DNA from: Nostoc sp. WHI
GTDB lineage: Bacteria; Cyanobacteriota; Cyanobacteriia; Cyanobacteriales; Nostocaceae
Assembly (NCBI RefSeq): GCF_015714725.1
Contig: NZ_WBKM01000289.1
Location: forward strand, 1 to 63,481
Length of the DNA: 63,481 nucleotides
Reading direction: 5' to 3'
The translations under genes were made by a program, and so were the position numbers. Positions 7,211 through 13,917 of this stretch are shown here, in pieces. The number at the start of each line of letters is the position of its first letter. The stretch's first letter is position 1. The notes beneath the pieces were generated by a model, which did no database searches, was not told the DNA's origin, and saw only the letters and a list, made by a program, of their open reading frames with translations.

Positions 7211-9523
7211 ATGGTCAAGAGATCGCTCCAGCTAACACTTGCCGGGATTCAAGAGGCCAAAAGAGCATTTGCTCGCAAGGGGTGGACACAAGACAATCTG
7301 GCAGAGGAAGTTAACCTTAAGACTAGACAACCGATTTGGCGGTTTTTTACTGGCCGTCCGGTTGAGCGTCATACCTTTATGGAAATTTGTTCGGTGTTAT
7401 CACTGAATTGGCGGGAGATTGCTACCAATCCCCCGGCAGAATTCTTGGAACTAGAAGAATACACCCAGCCTTCTGGCTCGGATATTGATACATTAGTGCA
7501 GAAAGTGCGATCGCAACGCTTCGATAAAATTCAAGACCAGTGCGGTATTTTACAATTATTAGATATGAGTCATCCTGTTGCGATCGATGACATATATATT
7601 GATGTGAATATTTTGGAGGAAATTGCCAGTCAACAGTACTTTGAGATCACTGACTTCCAAAAATTTAATCGAGAAGAATTTGACCGTTTTGGCTTGGGTG
7701 AGATTGACCAGAAACAGATAGTCGGTATGCGGGCAGTTGAAACATATTCCAAGCTCAGGGTACTGGGCAAACCGGGAGTAGGAAAAACCACCTTTTTGCA
7801 ATATCTCGCCATTCAGTGTAACCAAGGCGGATTTGCGGCGAATCAGATTCCGATCTTCATTACACTGAGAAATTTTGCCCAAGAGTCTAAGATTACCAAC
7901 GATTTCAACCTATTAAACTACATCCGCCAAGAGTTTCTCACATCTGGAATTTCAGATCCTTCAGTAATTGAAACCTTGCTGAGTGCAGGTAGAGTATTAC
8001 TGTTGCTTGATGGCATGGATGAAATTCTTAACCCCCAGACCAATGCTGTCTTAAGTGAAATTCGCAGGTTTTCAGAGAAGTATCACAAAAATCAGTTGGT
8101 GGTAACCTGTCGAACAGCGTCTCAAAAACTCAGCATCCGAGGCTTTACCGATGTTGAAATTGCCCCATTTACCCTAGAACAAATCCGAGCCTTCGCTGAA
8201 AAATGGTTTGTGGCCTTTAGCAAGACCAACACTCAAGATGGCCAGGCACAGTCCGTTCAGTTTATTCAGAAGTTGGAATTAGATGAAAACTGGCAATTTC
8301 GTCAACTCGTCGTCAAACCCCTATTTCTGCATCTTGCCTGCTGGGTGTTCCACCGACAAGAAAAATTTCCGATTAAGCGGACTGACTTTTATAAGCAAGG
8401 TTTAGACCTTTTATTAGGCAAATGGAATGAAGCTAAAGGCATTGAACGAGACGAGGTTTACCGAGGGTTTTTATTACCGCAAAAGCTCAAATTATTAAGT
8501 CAAATTGCCTCGGCGACATTTGAGAAGGGTCAGTACTTTTTTGAGCAACGCGTTATTGAGCAATACATTGGTGATTATATTCAGAATCTCACCAAAGAGC
8601 CGATGGATGCAGAAGAAGTGCAAATAGAAAGCGAAGCGGCGTTAATGGCAATCGAAGCTCAACATGGGATACTGGCAGAACGGACGCGGGGAATTTTCTC
8701 CTTCTCCTATCTAGCGTTTCAAGAATACTTCACGGCGAGAAAAATCGTTGCTAGCCATAACCTACAGGCATTAGAGCAAGCGCTGGGAGGTTTGGTGAGT
8801 CATATTACTGACCCGCACTGGCGCGAAATCTTTTTGTTGACAGCTACCATGCTCCGAAGCGCAGACTCTCTTGTACAGTTGATGAAGCAACAAATTGATG
8901 CACTGGTTGCCAAAGACGCTTATTTACAAGAATTTTTGACCTGGGCTAGTCAAAAATCTCGCACTATTCCAAGTAAATCAAAAGATGCGACAGTTCGAGC
9001 ATTTTACCTTGCCTTGAGTCGTGATCCTCGCCTAGCTTCTCGGTTTGCCTTAGCTAGCAGCCTTGATCAAGGGATGTTTCTGGATGCGCTATTAGATAAT
9101 CTACTGCTGGAGTGTGCAGTTGATGCAAACCAGGACTTTGCCCACATGCACATCTGTGGAGAAGCTCTAAGCAACATTCTGGGAATTGTTCTGGATGTTG
9201 GACTTCATAAATCACTGCAACAACTCTCTGACCAATTTCCGAATTCTCGTCAAAGTCAAGAACGGTTTCAGCTATGGGGGCAGACGAACTATTCAGCTTG
9301 GGGTGAACAGTTAAAGACGACGATTGATAATTATCGCAATATTAACCACCAGTGGCAGTTTACCCCTGAGCAAGAGCAAGTACTACAACGCTACTACGAT
9401 GCTAATCAGCTACTACTCGATTGCTTGCATAGCAATTCTGAAGTTACGGCTGCTATTAGGGATGAAATTGAAGCTACTTTATTGTTGCCTCAGAAGGAAC
9501 TTGAGGACAGGGAATGGCAATAA
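7211..9523 (+). CDS. HTH-NACHT NTPase (bacterial NLR-like protein)
   Basis: A 770-residue STAND ATPase. Residues about 5-75 form a helix-turn-helix-like region found at the N-terminus of many cyanobacterial NACHT proteins (GWTQDNLAEEVNLKTRQPIW). The NACHT module has Walker A GKPGVGKTTF near residue 187, Walker B LLLLDGMDE near 264 and VVTCRTAS after it. The C-terminal 300 residues are alpha-helical without WD40 or TPR repeats. GAGGAG lies about 14 nt before the ATG. Related bacterial NACHT proteins include antiphage sensors, but others may be regulators. There is no adjacent effector gene, so an effector would have to be within the N-terminal region or elsewhere. Confidence 0.9.
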   Translation: MVKRSLQLTLAGIQEAKRAFARKGWTQDNLAEEVNLKTRQPIWRFFTGRPVERHTFMEICSVLSLNWREIATNPPAEFLELEEYTQPSGSDIDTLVQKVRSQRFDKIQDQCGILQLLDMSHPVAIDDIYIDVNILEEIASQQYFEITDFQKFNREEFDRFGLGEIDQKQIVGMRAVETYSKLRVLGKPGVGKTTFLQYLAIQCNQGGFAANQIPIFITLRNFAQESKITNDFNLLNYIRQEFLTSGISDPSVIETLLSAGRVLLLLDGMDEILNPQTNAVLSEIRRFSEKYHKNQLVVTCRTASQKLSIRGFTDVEIAPFTLEQIRAFAEKWFVAFSKTNTQDGQAQSVQFIQKLELDENWQFRQLVVKPLFLHLACWVFHRQEKFPIKRTDFYKQGLDLLLGKWNEAKGIERDEVYRGFLLPQKLKLLSQIASATFEKGQYFFEQRVIEQYIGDYIQNLTKEPMDAEEVQIESEAALMAIEAQHGILAERTRGIFSFSYLAFQEYFTARKIVASHNLQALEQALGGLVSHITDPHWREIFLLTATMLRSADSLVQLMKQQIDALVAKDAYLQEFLTWASQKSRTIPSKSKDATVRAFYLALSRDPRLASRFALASSLDQGMFLDALLDNLLLECAVDANQDFAHMHICGEALSNILGIVLDVGLHKSLQQLSDQFPNSRQSQERFQLWGQTNYSAWGEQLKTTIDNYRNINHQWQFTPEQEQVLQRYYDANQLLLDCLHSNSEVTAAIRDEIEATLLLPQKELEDREWQ

Positions 9524-9628
9524 TTCTTTTGGTTAATTATCCAAATTTTACGTTTTCGTCTTATACAATTTAGCTGCACATCAGTTTATCACGTCTACTG
9601 AATTACCTACAAATCCCCAATAGGGTAT

Positions 9629-9766
9629 GGTAGCACAGCTAACTGTGCTACCCTCTCTCGTTCCCATGCTCTGCATGGGAATGGCTGATTAGAGGCTCTG
9701 CCTCCAGTTTAGACATTGAGCCAGAGACTCAATGAAGGCATTCCCAGGCGGAGCCTGGGAACGAGG
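9629..9766. repeat. Two dispersed palindromes
   Basis: GGTAGCACAG (9629-9638) and CTGTGCTACC (9643-9652) form a 10-bp stem with a 4-nt loop. Next, CTCGTTCCCATGCTCTGC at about 9658 and GCGGAGCCTGGGAACGAG near 9748 form the ends of a second repeat common in this type of genome. The first could act as a weak 3' structure for the NACHT gene, but no T-run follows it. Confidence 0.65.
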
Positions 9767-9786
9767 AAAGCCTTATTTTGAATTGT

Positions 9787-11283
9787 TCAGCTACGGTTAT
9801 CTATCTGAGCGCGTTGCAAACTTCCTGAAAAGTCAACATAAACACTTTTCCATTCTGTGAAAACATCCAAGGCAGTGGTTCCAGCTTCTCGGTGTCCATT
9901 ACCGGTTTGTTTCACACCACCAAAGGGCAAGTGTACCTCTGCGCCAATAGTGGGGCCGTTAATATAGGTGATACCTGCTTCGATGTCGCGCATGGCAGTA
10001 AAAGCTCGGTTGATATCACGGGTGTAAACTGAAGAAGAAAGACCATAATTGCTATCGTTGAGGATAGCGATCGCTTCTTCAAATGAGCTAACCTCAATTA
10101 ATACCACCACTGGGCCAAATATTTCTTCACGGGCGACGCGCATGTCACGAGTTACGTCATCCAAAATAGTTGGCTGAAAGAAATAACCGTTTTTCAATGA
10201 GCCTTCGCTGGCAATGTTCCCACCAATTAAAACCTTTGCTCCTTCCTCACGGGCAATATCCAAATACTTGCTCACCTGTTGGAGTTGCTTTTCATTGACT
10301 ATGGGGCCGATATCTGTATCAGGGTCAGTGCCAGCACCCAAGCGTAACTTACTGGTACGCTCATAGAGCATAGCGGTAAATTTTTCTTTGATATCACGAT
10401 GCAAAATTAGGCGACTGGTAGCTGTACAACGTTGACCAGTTGTGCCAAATGCTCCCCATACTGCACCATCTAATGCCAGTTCCAAATCGGCATCTTCCAT
10501 CACCACTTGAGCATTTTTGCCGCCCATTTCCAGACAGACGCGCTTGTGAGTGCGTCCGCAAGTAGCGCCAACAAAAGCACCGGTTTCTGAAGAACCTGTA
10601 AACGACACCAAATCTACATTAGGATGCTCAACTAAAGCTTTCCCCGCCTCTTCTCCCACACCATGCACCAAGTTTATTACTCCTGGTGGTAAACCTGCTT
10701 GTTGAAAAATTTCAATCAATTTAGTTGCACAGCCGGAGGTATCTTCGGCAGGTTTGAGAATGACTGTATTGCCACATACCAATGCTGGCATAGCTTTCCA
10801 GCAAGGAATTGCCACTGGGAAATTCCAAGGGGTAATTAAGGCACAAACTCCTATGGGCATTCGCACAGTCATGGCGAATTTATTAGGCATTTCCGAGGGT
10901 GTAGTTTGCCCAAAGAGTCGCCGCCCTTCGCCAGCAGTGTAAAAGGCGCAGTCAATACCTTCTTGAACATCTCCTCTAGCTTCTGTCAGAGGTTTACCCA
11001 TTTCCTGACTGATTAACTGGGCAAGTTCTTCTTTGTGCTGAAGTAATATTTCTCCAACGCGAAAAATATATTCTGCCCTAGCCGGGGCTGGGACTGTGCG
11101 CCAACTGCGGTAAGCTTTACGGGCGGCGGCTACTGCTGTATCGACATCATTCACTTGAGAACGGGGGAATGTGGCAACGACTTCGGTTTTGTCAGCAGGG
11201 TTGCGGCGCTCTAGGGTTGCTTCCCCTACAGCACTCAACCATTGACCATCGATGTAATTGCGGCAAGATAGCGGAGTTGTCAT
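9787..11283 (-). CDS. NAD(P)-dependent aldehyde dehydrogenase
   Basis: A 498-residue enzyme of the ALDH superfamily with all main signatures: ITPWNFPVAIPCWK (coenzyme site), FTGSSETGAFVG, LEMGGKN with the general-base Glu, and the catalytic Cys in TTGQRCTATSRL near residue 290. The TTGQRCTATSRLI form is shared with 2-oxoglutarate-semialdehyde and aminoadipate-semialdehyde type enzymes. It would oxidise a semialdehyde to the acid in the cytoplasm. The gene is monocistronic here, 5 kb from the aminotransferase/DUF1338 pair on the same strand. A joint role with them in lysine or related amino-acid breakdown is inference. Confidence 0.9.
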   Translation of the reverse strand: MTTPLSCRNYIDGQWLSAVGEATLERRNPADKTEVVATFPRSQVNDVDTAVAAARKAYRSWRTVPAPARAEYIFRVGEILLQHKEELAQLISQEMGKPLTEARGDVQEGIDCAFYTAGEGRRLFGQTTPSEMPNKFAMTVRMPIGVCALITPWNFPVAIPCWKAMPALVCGNTVILKPAEDTSGCATKLIEIFQQAGLPPGVINLVHGVGEEAGKALVEHPNVDLVSFTGSSETGAFVGATCGRTHKRVCLEMGGKNAQVVMEDADLELALDGAVWGAFGTTGQRCTATSRLILHRDIKEKFTAMLYERTSKLRLGAGTDPDTDIGPIVNEKQLQQVSKYLDIAREEGAKVLIGGNIASEGSLKNGYFFQPTILDDVTRDMRVAREEIFGPVVVLIEVSSFEEAIAILNDSNYGLSSSVYTRDINRAFTAMRDIEAGITYINGPTIGAEVHLPFGGVKQTGNGHREAGTTALDVFTEWKSVYVDFSGSLQRAQIDNRS

Positions 11284-11715
11284 TTTGAAAATCTCCGGCT
11301 GATGATCTACTAAAACTTGTGTACTAAGTTTGCTTGCTTTCTAGGTTATCCTCAAGTTTAGGAAATTGGTGAGATAGAAATATCAATATAAACTCTACAC
11401 CTACTCTACAATCCACAAATCAAAACCTCACCCCGATAAAGCTGTGCTTTATCTCCCCTCTCCTTACTAAGGAGAGGGGTTGGGGGTGAGGTTTTCACGG
11501 GAACCGCTATATTCAAAAATTAGTAATGAATATCTTTGGAGAAAAGGGTATATCTGAGCGGATTTTTTCCATTATAAATATAATACCCTGTCAACTGATA
11601 AAAAGTCAACAGTCGCTTTACTTCAATTAAAAATTAAACCTAGTGTAGAACAATTTTAAAGTTACCTGTTGAGCGTTTGGCAATTTCATAAAAAGCGATC
11701 GCTACGAAAATAATC
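11284..11715. other. Intergenic region with G-rich palindrome
   Basis: Contains AAACCTCACCCC at 11424-11435 and its inverse GGGGTGAGGTTT near 11484-11495, enclosing CTCCTTACTAAGGAG: a dispersed palindrome. Otherwise AT-rich promoter-like DNA upstream of the aldehyde dehydrogenase; no gene recognised. Confidence 0.6.
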
Positions 11716-11717
11716 CG

Positions 11718-11847
11718 TTTGTTGATGAAACGGATGCGTTTGTCCATGAAACGGATGCGTTTGTTGATGAAAATCATCTTTTTGTTGATGAAACGGATGC
11801 GTTTGTCCATGAAACGGATGCGTTTGTTGATGAAAGAGTTTTCTCTT
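11718..11847. repeat. 21-bp tandem array next to a stop codon
   Basis: About six copies of TTTGTTGATGAAACGGATGCG and the variant TTTGTCCATGAAACGGATGCG, ending about ten bases from the stop codon of the cyclase-family gene. The 21-bp period keeps a minus-strand frame open (a spurious INKRIRFMDKRIRF peptide), but there is no coding signal. Confidence 0.88.
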
Positions 11848-11856
11848 TGTTGAAAA

Positions 11857-12579
11857 TTAAGGCACGAACGCCAGCACGCCCACAGGAGAACCAGAACCAC
11901 CACGCAATCTAAGAACTGCGATCGCTAGAGTAGTACCTTTAGGTGGCAGTTGATCTAAATTTGTTAGATTCTCCAACACAATGCGCGGTTTTTCCAACAC
12001 CAAATGGTTAATCGCAAAACTATTATCCTGTCCAGGATCTACACCATGAGTATCAATTCCTACCCCAGCAATTTGCCGTTCATCCAGTAAGAATTGAGTT
12101 GCATCGCTGCCAAACCCAGGAAAGTGAGTAATTCCTTGAGCATCATGATTTAGGAATGCACTTTTATCCAACCACTTTTTTTGCCATCCAGTATTTAATA
12201 TGACTACACAACCACCAGAAATTTCACCGTATTCTTCTTCCCAAGCCAAAACATCAGCAATAGTCAGAGCATAATCAGGGTTAACGGCTGTGGCTTGGCA
12301 AATATCTATGACTACCGCAGGTACAACCAAGGATTGAGCGGGATATTGGTCAATTCCCACACCAGAACGATGAAAACTGTTAGGGGCGTTGATATGGGTA
12401 GCGCTATGTTCCCCCAAGGAAAAACGCCGTAAGTAATAGCCATCGTTATTTAGTTCAGCTACAGTTTCAAATTCTACTGTGGGATCTCCAGACCATTGGG
12501 GAATATCTATGTCAATTACATGACTTAGGTGGATAACGCGTGTGTAGGTGATACTATTTTGACCTTGAGGTTGTATCAT
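11857..12579 (-). CDS. Cyclase-family (kynurenine formamidase-like) protein, altered metal motif
   Basis: A 240-residue member of the PF04199 cyclase/arylformamidase family (LSHVIDIDIPQWSGDP start; GVGIDTHGVDPG core). The family normally has HxGTHxDxPxH, binding a metal and supplying the catalytic His. Here it reads HSATHINAPNSF, with Asn in place of the Asp and Ser in place of the last His. It may belong to a divergent clade with other chemistry, or use other ligands. It is separated from the aldehyde dehydrogenase downstream by a tandem repeat, so an operon is unlikely. Confidence 0.82.
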   Translation of the reverse strand: MIQPQGQNSITYTRVIHLSHVIDIDIPQWSGDPTVEFETVAELNNDGYYLRRFSLGEHSATHINAPNSFHRSGVGIDQYPAQSLVVPAVVIDICQATAVNPDYALTIADVLAWEEEYGEISGGCVVILNTGWQKKWLDKSAFLNHDAQGITHFPGFGSDATQFLLDERQIAGVGIDTHGVDPGQDNSFAINHLVLEKPRIVLENLTNLDQLPPKGTTLAIAVLRLRGGSGSPVGVLAFVP

Positions 12580-12858
12580 TCCAACATTTGTACTCAGGGA
12601 TTTTTTTCAAAGGTGTGATGCCTGGGTTGGGCAACGCCTACGCAAAGATAGTACTACTATTACAACGTTTTTGAATCGGTTGCAATGGCAAGAGTTTGGG
12701 ATTGCCACGCGACCTTCGCAATGACATAAGTATTAAGTCGGACATGATATAGCAATCCGATTTGATTTTTGAACCTATCTGGGTAGGCAGGCAAGAGGCA
12801 ACAGGCAAGAGGCAACGGGAAAGAATGCTCTTTGATCTGTACGGGGTTTTTTCAGAAA
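12580..12858. other. Repeat-rich intergenic region
   Basis: Holds GCAACGCCTACGC- and CTTCGCAATGACATAAG-type dispersed repeat pieces and a short direct repeat (AGGCAAGAGGCAACAGGC) near 12785-12822. No gene recognised. Confidence 0.5.
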
Positions 12859-12980
12859 TTAAATTGTAGTCCTATATAAAGGTTTCGCTGTCTCAACAAT
12901 CACTCCATCCTGCATCTGAATTACCCGCTTTGTCTGAGCTGCTACGGTCGCATCATGGGTGACAATTGCGATGGCGGTAT
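12859..12980 (-). pseudogene. C-terminal fragment of an ABC-transporter ATPase (MacB/LolD type)
   Basis: On the minus strand this reads IAIVTHDATVAAQTKRVIQM followed by QDGVIVE and a stop: the switch (H-loop) histidine and end of an ABC ATPase. The Walker B and signature region that should precede it is absent; instead an antitoxin-like gene lies upstream. The matching N-terminal part is at 13478-13685. Confidence 0.8.
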
Positions 12981-13055
12981 TCTATTGATTTAATTGTGGA
13001 ATATTCTGTCACCTAAAATCCAGAAAGTGTATCCTTGTAGTAAAAGCCAACGTCT

Positions 13056-13418
13056 ATGCAAGTTACATTTGACTTACCTGATGAAGTTGTCAATCAGCTT
13101 CAACCTTTTACAGATAAACTGCCTCAAATCCTAGAGTTGGGGTTACGAGAACTGAATGCGATCGCTCAGTCAGGATTTTCAGGTATGGCAGAAGTCGTAG
13201 AATTTCTGGCAAGCCTACCCACTGCTGAAGCCATTATTGCCCTGCGTCCCTCTGAATCGCTGCAAGCTCAAATTAACACTCTGGTAGAGAAAAATCGGAC
13301 GATGGGTTTAACCGCAGCAGAAGAGCAGCAATGGCAAGGGTATCAATATTTAGAGCATATTGTCAGAATGGCTAAGGCTAGAGCCTTCTTGAAGATCAAA
13401 GAAGCTGGCGCAGAATGA
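13056..13418 (+). CDS. Antitoxin-like protein paired with HNH nuclease
   Basis: A 120-residue protein starting MQVTFDLPDEVVNQLQ, a beta-strand/helix pattern like cyanobacterial antitoxin-type small proteins, then helical. Its stop overlaps the ATG of a small HNH nuclease reading frame (AATGA arrangement), the usual translational coupling of this pair as I know it from other cyanobacteria. Here the nuclease is cut off after 20 codons, so the gene is an orphan. Regulation may be by its own product, but nothing in the sequence proves this. Confidence 0.7.
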   Translation: MQVTFDLPDEVVNQLQPFTDKLPQILELGLRELNAIAQSGFSGMAEVVEFLASLPTAEAIIALRPSESLQAQINTLVEKNRTMGLTAAEEQQWQGYQYLEHIVRMAKARAFLKIKEAGAE

Positions 13419-13477
13419 GCAAAACCTATATTCCTGTCGCTCTCCGAAGACAGGTTCATGAACGGGCAAAAGCTTGA
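13415..13477 (+). pseudogene. HNH endonuclease, first 20 codons only
   Basis: ATG at 13415 overlaps the stop of the preceding gene by one base and encodes MSKTYIPVALRRQVHERAKA followed by TGA. This is the typical start of small cyanobacterial HNH nucleases, which then continue with a CEYC zinc/HNH core. The core is missing; the sequence changes abruptly to an inverted ABC ATPase fragment. Confidence 0.75.
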
Positions 13478-13685
13478 GCTGGAATAATCGCTCCATAAGG
13501 TCAGCGATCGCAGATTCCAGTCGTTGCCATCGCGGGACATCGGCACAAATCATCGGCAGCATAACGTTCTCTAGTGCCGTCAACCGGGGCAACAAATTGA
13601 ATTGTTGAAACACAAAACCAATATACTGATTGTGGATATCTGCAAGTTCATCATCATCCAGGGTCGTTAACTCTTTTTTCTTAGT
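13478..13685 (-). pseudogene. Middle fragment of the same ABC-transporter ATPase
   Basis: Minus-strand translation gives LTTLDDDELADIHNQYIGF and VFQQFNLLPRLTALENVMLP, the Q-loop region of MacB/LolD-type ATPases. Walker A is missing at the 5' side, where a 91-bp MITE lies. The signature motif and Walker B are missing at the 3' side, where the HNH remnant lies. Together with 12859-12980 it records the destruction of one transporter gene. Confidence 0.8.
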
Positions 13686-13692
13686 TATTGAT

Positions 13693-13783
13693 AGGACTTA
13701 CGCAAAACTACACGCTGTAGGGGCAATTCATGAATTGCCCCTACCTGAAAATCAAGGTTTCGGCTATTGTTTGCGTAAGTCCT
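13693..13783. mobile_element. 91-bp MITE-like element, copy 1
   Basis: Ends AGGACTTACGCAAA and TTTGCGTAAGTCCT are perfect inverted repeats; the interior carries GTAGGGGCAATTC and its inverse. Copies of the same length with the same ends lie at 37223-37313 and 38337-38427. The remaining DNA to 13917 shows no gene. Confidence 0.8.
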
Positions 13784-13917
13784 GATTGATAGGGATCAAG
13801 TTCTAAGTCGTTGGGAGGTCTAAATAATGTTGCAGCGAAACAGCTATTTACCTGAAAATAGCTGTAACAACCAATAGGTGAACTTTTAATTGAGCTTAGA
13901 TTAAAATTGCGTAATAT

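Noticed and set aside
11640..11903. 87-codon minus-strand frame with INKRIRFMDKRIRF repeats
   Set aside because: Produced by the 21-bp array and overlaps the end of the cyclase-family gene; no start signal or family similarity.
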